Source: Pelagihabitans sp965238025 (GTDB taxonomy: Bacteria; Bacteroidota; Bacteroidia; Flavobacteriales; Flavobacteriaceae). Taken from it: DNA of 64,000 nt. The DNA lies in the NCBI GenBank assembly GCA_965238025.1, contig OZ250162.1, positions 3,038,001-3,102,000 on the forward strand, written 5' to 3'. Every line of letters starts with the position of its first letter. The stretch's first letter is position 1. Made by a program: the position numbers and the translations under genes. This document shows, piece after piece, positions 26,544 through 35,146 of this stretch. The notes under the pieces were generated by a model. That model was not told the DNA's origin, made no database searches, and was given only the letters and a program-made list of their open reading frames with translations.

Positions 26544-27362
26544 TTATTCCTTAGAAACTACATCCTCGATTTCCCCTCCCTTATTTTTCTTCATCCTTAA
26601 ATCAAAGAACTCTACCATTAGGGAGAAAGCAATGGCGAAGTACAGATAACCTTTTGGGATAACACCTACTTCATTACCAAATACAACAAGGTGTCCGATA
26701 TGGGCCGCTTCAGCAATGAGCATAAACCCAATCAAAATCAAAAAGGAAAGCCCCAAAACCTGTATGGATGGGTGCCTGTTCACAAACTCACCAACGGGAT
26801 TAGCGAACAACATCATGATGATAACCGAGGCTACTACAGCGACTATCATAAGAACCAGCGCATCGTTAGGGTTGGGTGATATGCCATTGGTCATTCCAAT
26901 AGCGGTCAAAATGGAGTCAAAAGAGAATACAATGTTGATTATGGTTATCTGAATAATCGCTTTTGTTAGGGTATTTCCCCTAGCACTGGTAACCTCGCGT
27001 TCATCATGTCCACGGTCTTCAACCTTTTCGTGAATTTCCTTGGTACTCTTATAGAGTAGGAATAAACCTCCCGCAAACAAGATCAACGATTGCCAACTCA
27101 GACCACCAGAAATCCAATCGTAATCAAAGACCCAAAAAGGCTTTTTGGCCGCAATTAACCAAGTAATTCCAAATAATAGTACAATACGCATCACCATGGC
27201 CAATACCAAGCCAATATTGGTTGCTTTTTTTCGCTGGGTAGGTTCTAATTTTCCAGCTGCAATGGAAATAAATATAATATTGTCTATTCCTAAAACTATT
27301 TCTAAAAAAGTAAGGGTTAAAAGGGCGATCCATGCATCCGGATTGGCGAAAATTTCAAACAT
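26544..27362 (-). CDS. TerC-family integral membrane protein
   Basis: A 272-residue protein with seven to eight membrane segments and the TerC hallmarks: GIDNIIFISIAAGKL near residue 25 and FSFDSILTAIGMTNG near 150, each with the conserved acidic residue within the membrane. A hydrophilic loop KSTKEIHEKVEDRGHDERE lies near 105-125. Studied TerC/Alx-type proteins act in manganese homeostasis or metallation of exported proteins; the tellurite name is historical. The preceding small lipoprotein gene lies 12 nt upstream on the same strand. Confidence 0.88.
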   Translation of the reverse strand: MFEIFANPDAWIALLTLTFLEIVLGIDNIIFISIAAGKLEPTQRKKATNIGLVLAMVMRIVLLFGITWLIAAKKPFWVFDYDWISGGLSWQSLILFAGGLFLLYKSTKEIHEKVEDRGHDEREVTSARGNTLTKAIIQITIINIVFSFDSILTAIGMTNGISPNPNDALVLMIVAVVASVIIMMLFANPVGEFVNRHPSIQVLGLSFLILIGFMLIAEAAHIGHLVVFGNEVGVIPKGYLYFAIAFSLMVEFFDLRMKKNKGGEIEDVVSKE

Positions 27363-27374
27363 AGGTATAAGTGT

Positions 27375-27737
27375 TTAGTTGGTCTTTAATGCTGTTCCTC
27401 TTGATTTTTTACTTTTGCCTACTAGGCCGTATTCAAATGTATATGATTTCTCCGTAGTTGACAATATTTTCATGTGTATAGAGGTCTTGGTTTTTAAATC
27501 CTGTAAGACAAACTCGCAATCATTCACCCATTTTACGGTAGCGCTATCTATCTTATTATCGTAGTAATCCACACTATATTGGCCATCTCGGATAAAAGTC
27601 CCTGATTTTTTCTCGCCATTCACCTCGTAATCAAAACTGAATGTACCTGTTTTAAAATCGCCGCAATTACGTTCTGGTTGATAACAAGACCCCAATGAAG
27701 AACATACGGCAAGAGATAAGAATAGACGTTTAATCAT
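27375..27737 (-). CDS. Small flavobacterial lipoprotein (often mislabelled 'DNA topoisomerase IV')
   Basis: A 120-residue predicted lipoprotein: MIKRLFLSLAVCSSLGSC with the lipid-anchor Cys at residue 18, followed by YQPERNCGDFKTGTFSFDY. The mature domain is beta-rich with SATVKWVNDCEFVL near 65 and SYTFEYGLVGKSKKSRGTA at the end. From memory, flavobacterial homologues carry the annotation 'DNA topoisomerase IV', which cannot be right for a 120-residue lipoprotein and probably spread from the neighbouring topoisomerase genes. The two internal Cys residues could form a disulphide. Function unknown. Confidence 0.75.
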   Translation of the reverse strand: MIKRLFLSLAVCSSLGSCYQPERNCGDFKTGTFSFDYEVNGEKKSGTFIRDGQYSVDYYDNKIDSATVKWVNDCEFVLQDLKTKTSIHMKILSTTEKSYTFEYGLVGKSKKSRGTALKTN

Positions 27738-27836
27738 TGTTGCAAATTAAATAAATTAGTTTGCTATGATGCCCTTTTAGTTCATTTTTTTAAGCTAAAA
27801 TTCAACAAAAACAATGGCCAAAGGCATGTACAATGC

Positions 27837-27844
27837 TACATTTG
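27837..27844 (+). promoter_or_regulatory. Probable -7 promoter element for the M14 peptidase gene
   Basis: TACATTTG matches TAnnTTTG and ends 20 nt before the start codon. No clear -33 TTG is visible at the expected distance. Confidence 0.5.
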
Positions 27845-27864
27845 TATCCAAATAAGGTCTACCG

Positions 27865-28980
27865 ATGAATTTTAGTTCATTCGATTATATTTCTACCAAA
27901 GAAAAATCCATTAAAGGACGATACATTTCCCGTGAGCATATTTATCCTTTGCTAAGGAACTTGAGTACCACATTGAGGGTTAATGAGATTGGCAGATCAG
28001 TAGAAGGTGCCACAATAGAAAGTATTGATTTCGGAAGTGGAAAACATAAGATTTTAATGTGGTCCCAAATGCACGGCAATGAATCGACTACTACAAAAGC
28101 CCTTTTTGATTTGTTGAATTTCATTGTTTCTGGAAGCAAATTGGCCGAAGACATCCTTACCAATTGCACTATAAAGATTATACCAATGTTGAATCCAGAT
28201 GGTTCCGCAGCGTATACCAGGGTCAATGCTAATGCCATTGACTTGAATCGTGATGCGCAAGAACTATCACAGCCCGAAAGCAGGGTTTTGCGAGAGATTT
28301 ATAATGTTTTTCAACCCGATTTTTGTTTTAACTTACATGATCAGCGTACGATGTACAATGTTGGGGATAGCGACAAGCCTGCCACTGTTTCGTTTTTAGC
28401 ACCGGCAATGGATGAGCAACGTAGTATCTCTAAGACAAGAGGGGAGAGTATGCGGTTAATCGCTGCCATGAACAAACAACTTCAGGAACTAATTCCAAAC
28501 CAAGTAGGACGTTACGATGATAGCTTCAATGCCAATTGTGTGGGCGACACCTTCCAAATGTTGGGTACACCGACCATACTTTTCGAAGCAGGACATTACC
28601 CGGCCGACTATGAAAGGGAAAAAACACGGGAATACCTCTTCATTTCCTTACTAACGGCCCTAGAAACTATTGCCAAGGACAAGCTTGATAACTTTCCTCA
28701 GGACGACTATTTTAAAATCCCAGAAAATGGAAAGCGGTTCTTTGACATTTTGGTTAAAAATGCACATTTGCTAGATTCTGATTTTGACATGGGTGTGGTA
28801 TTGGGTATTTTATATGTGGAGGAATTGGTGAACGGAGCAATACATTTTAAACCAAAATTAGAGTCCGTTTTTGGCGATGGACATTTTTTCGGACATCAAA
28901 CTTTGGACTGTGCTAAACCCGACGATTTGGCGAGGCTAAAAGCACAACCTTTTTTACTTCGCAGTTTTACATTTAATTGA
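27865..28980 (+). CDS. M14-family zinc carboxypeptidase
   Basis: A 371-residue M14 metallopeptidase. Zinc ligands are in the HxxE motif MHGNESTTTKALFDLL (near residue 74) and the later histidine in FNLHDQRTMYNVG (near 157). The substrate-binding Asn-Arg is in NAIDLNRDAQELSQPES (near 126) and the general-base Glu in TILFEAGHYPADY (near 239). The HDQRTMYN variant is common in the Bacteroidota members. No signal peptide is visible, so the enzyme is probably cytosolic; peptidoglycan- or peptide-derived substrates are possible. Length is normal for a single-domain form with a C-terminal extension. Confidence 0.9.
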   Translation: MNFSSFDYISTKEKSIKGRYISREHIYPLLRNLSTTLRVNEIGRSVEGATIESIDFGSGKHKILMWSQMHGNESTTTKALFDLLNFIVSGSKLAEDILTNCTIKIIPMLNPDGSAAYTRVNANAIDLNRDAQELSQPESRVLREIYNVFQPDFCFNLHDQRTMYNVGDSDKPATVSFLAPAMDEQRSISKTRGESMRLIAAMNKQLQELIPNQVGRYDDSFNANCVGDTFQMLGTPTILFEAGHYPADYEREKTREYLFISLLTALETIAKDKLDNFPQDDYFKIPENGKRFFDILVKNAHLLDSDFDMGVVLGILYVEELVNGAIHFKPKLESVFGDGHFFGHQTLDCAKPDDLARLKAQPFLLRSFTFN

Positions 28981-29062
28981 AAGCATTTTTCTTATAAAGC
29001 TCAAATTTTTACATTTTTGTTAGATAAAGTTAAGTTTTGTTGAAAATATTTTCTTAATTGTT

Positions 29063-29070
29063 TATTTTTG
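29063..29070 (+). promoter_or_regulatory. Probable promoter of the Lrp/AsnC gene
   Basis: TATTTTTG fits the -7 consensus, with a TTTTG -33 candidate at 29035-29039, 23 nt upstream. The start codon lies 18 nt downstream. Confidence 0.55.
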
Positions 29071-29088
29071 TTGAAAATTCAATGAATA

Positions 29089-29568
29089 ATGGCAAAAGCA
29101 AAATTAGACGAAATTGACCACCAAATTCTGGATATGTTAATCGACAATACCAGAACACCTTTTACCGATATTGCAAAAAAATTATTGATTTCCGCAGGAA
29201 CCGTACATGTACGTGTTAAGAAAATGGAAGATGCAGGAATCATCAGGGGGTCGTCGTTGACTGTAGATTACATGAAACTCGGCTATGCCTTTATTGCCTA
29301 TGTCGGTATTTTCCTGGAGAAGACACATCAAACTAAATTCGTTTTGGAACGTTTGGAACAAATACCCAATGTTACTGTGGCCCATATTACTACCGGAAAG
29401 TTTAATATTTTTTGTAAAATCAGGGCAAAGGATACCAACCATGCCAAAAATATTATCTTTAAAATAGACGATATTGATGGAATCAGTAGAACCGAGACCA
29501 TGATTTCCCTAGAGGAAAGCATAAATGACAAAAAACGTTTGATGCATACCATTTTTAATGAGTTGTAA
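29089..29568 (+). CDS. Lrp/AsnC-family transcriptional regulator
   Basis: A 159-residue regulator. The N-terminal winged helix-turn-helix occupies about residues 7-55 (LDEIDHQILDMLIDNTRTPFTDIAKKLLISAGTVHVRVKKMEDAGII). The C-terminal RAM/AsnC effector domain follows (AYVGIFLEKTH, VTVAHITTGKFNIFCKIRAKD, and IDDIDGISRTETMISLEE). Lrp-family members sense amino acids and act as octamers; this ligand is unknown. The gene stands alone with its own promoter and a likely terminator, so autoregulation is plausible. Confidence 0.93.
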   Translation: MAKAKLDEIDHQILDMLIDNTRTPFTDIAKKLLISAGTVHVRVKKMEDAGIIRGSSLTVDYMKLGYAFIAYVGIFLEKTHQTKFVLERLEQIPNVTVAHITTGKFNIFCKIRAKDTNHAKNIIFKIDDIDGISRTETMISLEESINDKKRLMHTIFNEL

Positions 29569-29585
29569 AGAATGAAGCTATTTTT

Positions 29586-29618
29586 AAAAACCCTGATCAA
29601 GTGATTTGTTCGGGGTTT
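29586..29618 (+). terminator. Probable terminator after the Lrp/AsnC gene
   Basis: An imperfect hairpin of AAAACCCTGA against TTCGGGGTTTT, followed by an AT-rich run, begins about 18 nt after the stop codon. Confidence 0.6.
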
Positions 29619-29703
29619 TACTTTATAGTGAGATGATACCATAAATTTAAGATTCCAGTATGTTTACTTAAAGGTCAGTTCAAAATACAAATAACAAAAG
29701 CCA

Positions 29704-30219
29704 ATGAAACCCTCTGAACTTCAATCAAACGACTACAATCCATACTATCAGACCTATATCAATAAATTAGGGGAAGCCGATTTGTTAGAGACCATGGCGA
29801 AACAACTGAACAATTTTCCACAGTTCATTGCCAGCATTCCGAAAGACAAATGGAACTATGCCTATGATGAAGGCAAATGGACGGTGGTCGAGGCGCTTTT
29901 GCACATTATTGATACCGAACGTATTTTTCAATACCGAGCCTTGCGTTTTGCTAGAAATGACGACAGTCATTTACCCGGATTTGATCAAGATCTGTACGTT
30001 CCGAAATCGGGAGCGAATAAGCGTTCTAAGGAAAGTATTATTAGTGAATATAAAGCGGTGCGTCAATCAACATTGGCTTTATTTTCTGAACTTGATATTG
30101 ATACTTTAATGCGAAAGGGTACTGCAAGTGGTTCCAAGATGAGTGTAGCCGCCCTTGGGTTTATAACCTTGGGTCACCAACGGCACCATCGTGATATTAT
30201 TAGGGAAAGATACTTATAA
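29704..30219 (+). CDS. DinB-family protein
   Basis: A 171-residue four-helix protein of the DinB/YfiT metalloenzyme superfamily. The metal-ligand histidines are in VVEALLHIIDTERIFQYRALRF near residue 66 and in the C-terminal TLGHQRHHRDIIRERYL near 158-162. YAYDEGKWTVVEALLHI is the usual segment before the first His. Members include thiol transferases and enzymes of unknown role. The gene converges on the next with a single base between stops. Confidence 0.88.
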   Translation: MKPSELQSNDYNPYYQTYINKLGEADLLETMAKQLNNFPQFIASIPKDKWNYAYDEGKWTVVEALLHIIDTERIFQYRALRFARNDDSHLPGFDQDLYVPKSGANKRSKESIISEYKAVRQSTLALFSELDIDTLMRKGTASGSKMSVAALGFITLGHQRHHRDIIRERYL

Positions 30220-30220
30220 G

Positions 30221-30556
30221 TTACTCTAGGTCCTGTTCCTCATCGGACTCTGACTCACCCTTTAATTCCTGCTCAATTTCCGAGGCGTCCACTTCCTCAA
30301 GGATGGGTCGTGGTTTGGATTCGAGCCCTTTTTCTATATTTTCCTCGAAATTGGAAATGAAATTGGCAAGACTCTTACTGATTTTTACAAGGTACAGACA
30401 ATCCCCAGTTCTGATTTCTACGGCCTCGATTATTTCGCCATTTGCATTTTTAAAGGCAATAATATCTTCGTCACCATACCCATAGGGGTAGGTCTCGATT
30501 AGGAGTGCGGCCATTTCATGGCTCAGTTTTTTGTAATCTATAAGTCTTCGTGTCAT
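30221..30556 (-). CDS. Conserved small acidic protein, unknown function
   Basis: A 111-residue protein: a folded N-terminal part (about 1-75, KLSHEMAALLIETYPYGYGDEDIIAFKNANGEIIEAVEI followed by CLYLVKISKSLANFI) and a highly acidic C-terminal tail (EEVDASEIEQELKGESESDEEQ). Short proteins with this layout occur widely in Flavobacteriaceae and are sometimes labelled 'DNA primase' without primase motifs. No such motif is present here. I do not assign a function. Confidence 0.75.
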   Translation of the reverse strand: MTRRLIDYKKLSHEMAALLIETYPYGYGDEDIIAFKNANGEIIEAVEIRTGDCLYLVKISKSLANFISNFEENIEKGLESKPRPILEEVDASEIEQELKGESESDEEQDLE

Positions 30557-30726
30557 AGTAGGTTAAATAGGCCCATGGTTAGTGGGTGGTTAGGTTTTTA
30601 TTGTGTTTAATTTGTTTGTGGCAACTGCCTAAATACAAACACATTATTTACACTACCTAAGCTAAGTAATTTTATAAACCAACTAAACAAAGAGTTGTCA
30701 AATGCAGAATATAGTATATGAAGCTC

Positions 30727-31788
30727 TTATGAAGTGTAGTAAGAGAATGCATCCCGCATCAGATTTTCATCAATTTGAACATCAATAACCGGTTCGCCAA
30801 TACCTTTTAATAAAACAAAATTAATATTCCCATGGGCATTTTTCTTATCGAATTTTAATAGAGATAAGATTACATCAACATCGGCTGCTGTAAATTCAAC
30901 CTTGGGATAACGTGAACCAAATGTTTGTTTTATTTCTGTTAAATCATTTATGGGCAATCCTTGCAGTTTATGGGAAAGCCATCCTTCTAAAACCATACCG
31001 ATAGCAATGGCTTCTCCGTGAAGCAGTACGTCATGCCCAGTACTTTCCAAAAAGTAAGATTCAACAGCATGGCCTAACGTGTGGCCATAGTTTAAGATCT
31101 TCCGCAGGTTCTTTTCTGTGGGATCCTGCAATACAACTTTATTTTTTATGACCACTGACTTATGAATTAGAGAGTCTATTTCAGTCACTTCGACCCCATC
31201 TTTAAGAGTATCCCAATAGTCTCGGTCGCTAATGAGTCCGTGTTTTAACATTTCTGCAAAACCGCTTTGCAGCTGGCGCTCATTCAATGTATTGAGGAAT
31301 TCGCTGACCACAAGTACCATTTCTGGCTGATTAATTACCCCGACCTGGTTCTTTAAAGCGCCAAGATCCACACCGGTTTTCCCACCAACGGATGCATCTA
31401 CCATCGCAAGCAATGTGGTTGGGATGTTTATAAAATTGATTCCCCGTTTATAAGTCGAGGCAACAAAGCCACCCAAATCAGTAATTACACCACCCCCAAG
31501 GTTTATAACAACGCTCTTTCGATCAGCCCCGAGCTCAGAAAGTACTTCCCACACCTGGGTACACGTGCTAATATTTTTGTTTTCCTCTCCTGATTCTATT
31601 TCAATAATCTCAAAATCATACGCTTGTTCGATGGCCTGCATCAGCCTGGCAAGGCAATGCTCGTGCGTGTTTTCATCAACCAAGATAAACACCTTTGAAT
31701 AATTCGCATGCCCTAAGTGGTCGTTTAACGCCGTGAACGCGAATTCATTAAAGTGAACGGAATAAGAAGCGGAGGTAATCGATTTCAT
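30727..31788 (-). CDS. aroB: 3-dehydroquinate synthase
   Basis: A 353-residue DHQ synthase that makes 3-dehydroquinate from DAHP in the shikimate pathway, using NAD and a divalent metal. The nucleotide site GGGVITDLGGFVASTYKRGI is near residue 95, PTTLLAMVDASVGGKTGVDLG near 120, and the metal-ligand histidines in ILNYGHTLGHAVE near 238 and LLHGEAIAIGM near 258. The frame is open to 31818, but the Met ten codons later (31786-31788) gives the family-like start MKSITSASYSVHF. The longer version would begin with an odd CRPYWKPLQ. Confidence 0.94.
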   Translation of the reverse strand: MKSITSASYSVHFNEFAFTALNDHLGHANYSKVFILVDENTHEHCLARLMQAIEQAYDFEIIEIESGEENKNISTCTQVWEVLSELGADRKSVVINLGGGVITDLGGFVASTYKRGINFINIPTTLLAMVDASVGGKTGVDLGALKNQVGVINQPEMVLVVSEFLNTLNERQLQSGFAEMLKHGLISDRDYWDTLKDGVEVTEIDSLIHKSVVIKNKVVLQDPTEKNLRKILNYGHTLGHAVESYFLESTGHDVLLHGEAIAIGMVLEGWLSHKLQGLPINDLTEIKQTFGSRYPKVEFTAADVDVILSLLKFDKKNAHGNINFVLLKGIGEPVIDVQIDENLMRDAFSYYTS

Positions 31789-31860
31789 TTGAAGTGGTTT
31801 CCAATAAGGTCGACACAAAATAAAGGTAATTTTTATCGATATATATACTCTGGAGGTGAT

Positions 31861-31868
31861 TATATTTG
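31861..31868 (+). promoter_or_regulatory. Probable -7 promoter element for the proline dehydrogenase gene
   Basis: TATATTTG matches TAnnTTTG and lies 22 nt before the start codon. The -33 element is not clear. Confidence 0.5.
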
Positions 31869-31890
31869 ATAACCTAAATAATCACAATAA

Positions 31891-33057
31891 ATGAAACGTA
31901 TTTTTGAAGATACCGCAACCGCATTTTCATTGAAGTCCGATTCTGAATTAGAACGGGCCTACTTTTTGTTCAAGATGATTGCCAACGAGCCATTGGTTCG
32001 CATTGGTACCGCCATGACCAATTTTGCCATAAAGGCCAAACTGCCCGTAGAAGGACTTATTCGTGCAACCGTGTTCGATCATTTTTGTGGCGGGGTCAAT
32101 GAGGAAGATTGTATGCCTGTGGTAGATAAAATGTGGACCAAAGGGGTTTGTTCGGTTTTAGATTATTCTGTGGAAGGTACGGATAGCGAAGACCCTTTAG
32201 ATGAAACATTAGAGAAGGTTTTAAAAGTGTTGGATTTTGTAAAGGAGAAAGATGCTATACCATTTGCTGTTTTTAAACCAACCGGTTATGGGCGTTTTGC
32301 GCTTTTCGAAAAGATAAGTAATGGCGAATCTCTGTCCAAAGCCGAACAGGCCGAATGGGGACGGGTAGTCGCCCGTCTTGACAAGACCTGTAAAAAAGCG
32401 CATGATCTTGATGTGGCCTTATTGGTGGATGCTGAGGAAAGTTGGATGCAAGATGCAGCCGATGAACTCGTCGAACTCATCATGCAGAAGTACAACAGGA
32501 AAAAAGTGGTGGTATTCAATACACTTCAAATGTACCGTTGGGACCGAATGGATTACTTAAAACAACTACATGAACGGGCAAAGGCAGATGGCTTTAAAAT
32601 CGGAATGAAGGTAGTACGTGGGGCTTATATGGAAAAGGAAAATGATCGTGCGACTGAAAAAGGGTACAAAACCCCTATCTGTGCGTCAAAAAAAGAAACT
32701 GATCTCAATTTTGATACTGCCGTCGCCTATATACTTGAAAATCTAGAAGATATTTCCCTCTTTGCTGGAACACATAATGAAGAAAGCACTTATACGCTCT
32801 TAGAATTGATGAAGTCGCGAAATATTGCGAATAATGACCCAAGAATATGGTGCGGGCAATTGTATGGGATGAGTGAACATATCTCCTTTAACTTGGCTGA
32901 TAAGGGGTATAACGTGGCAAAATACCTTCCATTTGGGCCCGTGAAAGATGTGATGCCGTATCTGATTCGTAGGGCCGAGGAAAACACCTCTGTTGCGGGG
33001 CAGACCACGCGTGAACTGTCGCTTTTAAAGAAAGAGCGAAAACGAAGAAAAATTTAA
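31891..33057 (+). CDS. Proline dehydrogenase
   Basis: A 388-residue FAD-dependent proline dehydrogenase (PutA/ProDH TIM barrel), oxidising proline to pyrroline-5-carboxylate. Family traits are CSVLDYSVEGTDSED near residue 86, AVFKPTGYGRF near 124, DAEESWMQDAAD near 184, FNTLQMYRWDRMDYL near 212, the flavin-side MKVVRGAYMEKENDR near 246, and the C-terminal YLPFGPVKDVMPYLIRRAEENT with the paired arginines that bind the substrate carboxylate. It is monofunctional, without a P5C-dehydrogenase domain. Its stop overlaps the convergent gene by 4 nt. Confidence 0.92.
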   Translation: MKRIFEDTATAFSLKSDSELERAYFLFKMIANEPLVRIGTAMTNFAIKAKLPVEGLIRATVFDHFCGGVNEEDCMPVVDKMWTKGVCSVLDYSVEGTDSEDPLDETLEKVLKVLDFVKEKDAIPFAVFKPTGYGRFALFEKISNGESLSKAEQAEWGRVVARLDKTCKKAHDLDVALLVDAEESWMQDAADELVELIMQKYNRKKVVVFNTLQMYRWDRMDYLKQLHERAKADGFKIGMKVVRGAYMEKENDRATEKGYKTPICASKKETDLNFDTAVAYILENLEDISLFAGTHNEESTYTLLELMKSRNIANNDPRIWCGQLYGMSEHISFNLADKGYNVAKYLPFGPVKDVMPYLIRRAEENTSVAGQTTRELSLLKKERKRRKI

Positions 33058-33440
33058 TCTAATATTTTAAAGGACTCGATAACTGCTTTTGAGGTGCAGT
33101 TTCTCACGGTAAGTACAGCTTCCTTTTGGTTTACCTCACTTTCAATGAGATAGGTCTTGCAGGGTACCGATTTTGTATTGCTTTTCCCAAAATCAACATC
33201 CCCGTCGTGCAAAAAGGAATTGATCAATGTGGAATCCAGTTCCTTATTTTGAATCAGTTGGTTAATTTCGTTGGAATAGGATAACGGTTTGGATCGAATA
33301 TCCTTTAGCGTTCTACAATTGGGTAAATAGCAAAAAGAAACACCGGTTTCTTCAGATTTCTTTTTAAAAAATAAAGTCAAGAATACGATGCCTATTGAGA
33401 GGCCCACTAGGTAAAAACCCAGGCGTTTTAAGAAGTCCAT
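33054..33440 (-). CDS. DUF4258-type single-pass membrane protein
   Basis: The frame is open to 33494 inside the alanine dehydrogenase gene, but the Met at 33438-33440 gives the natural start MDFLKRLGFYLVGLSIGIVF and places the gene two bases after the upstream stop. The 128-residue product has one N-terminal membrane segment and a soluble domain with CYLPNCRTLKDIRSK, INSFLHDGDVDFGKSNT and a final VRNCTSKAVIESFKIL. This matches the small flavobacterial proteins called DUF4258. The preceding gene is alanine dehydrogenase on the same strand. Function unknown. Confidence 0.75.
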   Translation of the reverse strand: MDFLKRLGFYLVGLSIGIVFLTLFFKKKSEETGVSFCYLPNCRTLKDIRSKPLSYSNEINQLIQNKELDSTLINSFLHDGDVDFGKSNTKSVPCKTYLIESEVNQKEAVLTVRNCTSKAVIESFKILD

Positions 33441-33441
33441 A

Positions 33442-34641
33442 TTAAAAAATAAGGAAGTTGATATCGCTATAATCAAGATCAAACCATTCGCCAACGGACT
33501 TATTGGTCAGAATACCGTGATACATATATAGCCCATTTCTAAGGCCCTTATCAAAGCGAAGTGAATTTTCCAATCCGCCCTCATCACCTAATTTAAGCAG
33601 ATAAGGAGTAAAAATGTTGCTTATCGAAACTGAAGCGGTTTTAGGATAACGTGAAGGTATATTGGGTACGCCGTAGTGAATTACCCCAAATTTCTCAATT
33701 GTAGGCTTATTATGGCTGGTAATGACGCTTGTTTCAAAGCAGCCCCCCATGTCAATGCTAACATCAATAATCACTGCGCCTTTCTTCATATGTTCTACCA
33801 TGGTACTAGAAACTACAATGGGGGATCGGTCTTCGCCCCGTACCGCACCTATGGCAACATCACAACGTTTTAGGGCCTTCAATAAGTTTTTAGGCTGTAG
33901 GGTAGAGGTGTACACCGTTTGTCTGAGATTAGACTGTATTTTACGCAATTTCGTAATCGAGTTGTCAAAAATCTTCACATTTGCCCCGAGCCCAATAGCG
34001 GACCTTGCAGCAAATTCGCCAACAGTGCCTGCCCCGATAATCACCACCTCTATGGGCGGAACACCGCTAATGTTCCCGAACATAAGTCCATTACCGTCAT
34101 TGGTGGCAGATAACAATTCAGAAGCAATCAACACAGATGATATTCCTGCAATTTCGCTCAAAGACCGCACGGCTGGGTACTTACCATCACCATCCTGAAT
34201 GTACTCAAAAGCAACGGCTGTAATTCGTTTCTTGGCCAGATGTTCAAAATACTTTTTATCTTGTGTTTTTAGTTGCAATGCAGAAATAATAACCGTCTGA
34301 GGGTTTATCATTTCAATTTCAGCAAGGGTAGGAGGCTCCACTTTTAAAAGCAAGGGGCAACCAAATACCTTCTTGGTATCTCTTGTGATTTCTCCACCCG
34401 CGTTGGTGTATTCTACATCCGAAAAATGTGCGCTTTCTCCCGCACCAGCCTCTATCAGTACGCGATGCCCATTAGCAGTAAGGGCGTTGACCGCATCAGG
34501 GGTAAGACAGATACGTTGCTCCTGGTACTGGTTTTCGTTGGGGATCCCGATAAGGAGTTCCCGTTTGTGCTTAAGTATTTCTAAAGTTTCTTCCTGAGGA
34601 AGTAACTGTTGCCTGCTAAAAGGTGAGCTGGGTTGGTTCAT
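33442..34641 (-). CDS. Alanine dehydrogenase
   Basis: A 399-residue alanine dehydrogenase/PNT-type enzyme, interconverting L-alanine and pyruvate with NAD. After a 28-residue extension typical of Bacteroidota (SPFSRQQLLPQEETLEILKH) the domain starts with LLIGIPNENQYQEQRICLTPDAV, which carries the substrate-binding arginine. RVLIEAGAGESAHFSDVEY is near residue 58, the NAD-binding VVIIGAGTVGEFAARSAIGLGANV near 188, and the C-terminal nucleotide contact VIIDVSIDMGGCFETS near 295. Cytosolic. The tsaE gene lies 81 nt upstream on the same strand. Confidence 0.9.
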   Translation of the reverse strand: MNQPSSPFSRQQLLPQEETLEILKHKRELLIGIPNENQYQEQRICLTPDAVNALTANGHRVLIEAGAGESAHFSDVEYTNAGGEITRDTKKVFGCPLLLKVEPPTLAEIEMINPQTVIISALQLKTQDKKYFEHLAKKRITAVAFEYIQDGDGKYPAVRSLSEIAGISSVLIASELLSATNDGNGLMFGNISGVPPIEVVIIGAGTVGEFAARSAIGLGANVKIFDNSITKLRKIQSNLRQTVYTSTLQPKNLLKALKRCDVAIGAVRGEDRSPIVVSSTMVEHMKKGAVIIDVSIDMGGCFETSVITSHNKPTIEKFGVIHYGVPNIPSRYPKTASVSISNIFTPYLLKLGDEGGLENSLRFDKGLRNGLYMYHGILTNKSVGEWFDLDYSDINFLIF

Positions 34642-34722
34642 AGCGGTTCTTGTGAACGGAATGGAAGCGTATTATAAAGTAAAATTACGACTTTTTAATG
34701 TAAAAAATGACCCCTCATATCC

Positions 34723-35139
34723 CTATACATTTTCTATTCTAATTTCACGGGTGGATGTATCTACAATACTTATGAATATTGATGTAGCATCAGAGGGGAC
34801 AAGGGTAGGGATTTTTTCTGGCCATTCGATAAAAACCCAACAATCTTCGTTAAGATACTCCTCAAAACCCATATCATAGGCTTCCAATTCATCATTCAAT
34901 CTATAAAAGTCAAAGTGATAACCAAGTAATTCGTTATTGTTGGAATAATACTCGTTCACGAGGCCAAAGGTGGGGCTTTTGCCTCTATCCGCGGCACCAA
35001 GAGTGGCCAAAATAGCTTTGATGAGGGTAGTCTTTCCGGCACCCATTTGGCCATAGAAGCACAAGATTTTGGAATGGGCATTGCCAACAACCGATTTTGC
35101 CACTTCATCAAGTTCTTTTTCCGAATAGGAAAACTGCAT
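34723..35139 (-). CDS. tsaE: tRNA threonylcarbamoyladenosine biosynthesis ATPase TsaE
   Basis: A 138-residue P-loop ATPase that works with TsaB and TsaD to attach threonylcarbamoyl to A37 of ANN-decoding tRNAs. Walker A is GQMGAGKTTLIKAI near residue 30. SPTFGLVNEYY near 57 and HFDFYRLNDELEAYDMGFEEYL near 77-95 are diagnostic, and the C-terminal VFIEWPEKIPTLVP carries the W-PE motif. The frame is open to 35169, but the Met at 35137-35139 starts the conserved part (MQFSYSEKELDEVAK) and avoids overlap with porX. Confidence 0.94.
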   Translation of the reverse strand: MQFSYSEKELDEVAKSVVGNAHSKILCFYGQMGAGKTTLIKAILATLGAADRGKSPTFGLVNEYYSNNNELLGYHFDFYRLNDELEAYDMGFEEYLNEDCWVFIEWPEKIPTLVPSDATSIFISIVDTSTREIRIENV

Positions 35140-35146
35140 CCTTCTA

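Noticed and set aside
27375..27737. Name 'DNA topoisomerase IV' remembered for homologues of the small lipoprotein.
   Set aside because: A 120-residue lipoprotein with a signal-peptidase II site has none of the topoisomerase motifs; the true subunits are at 20320-24978.
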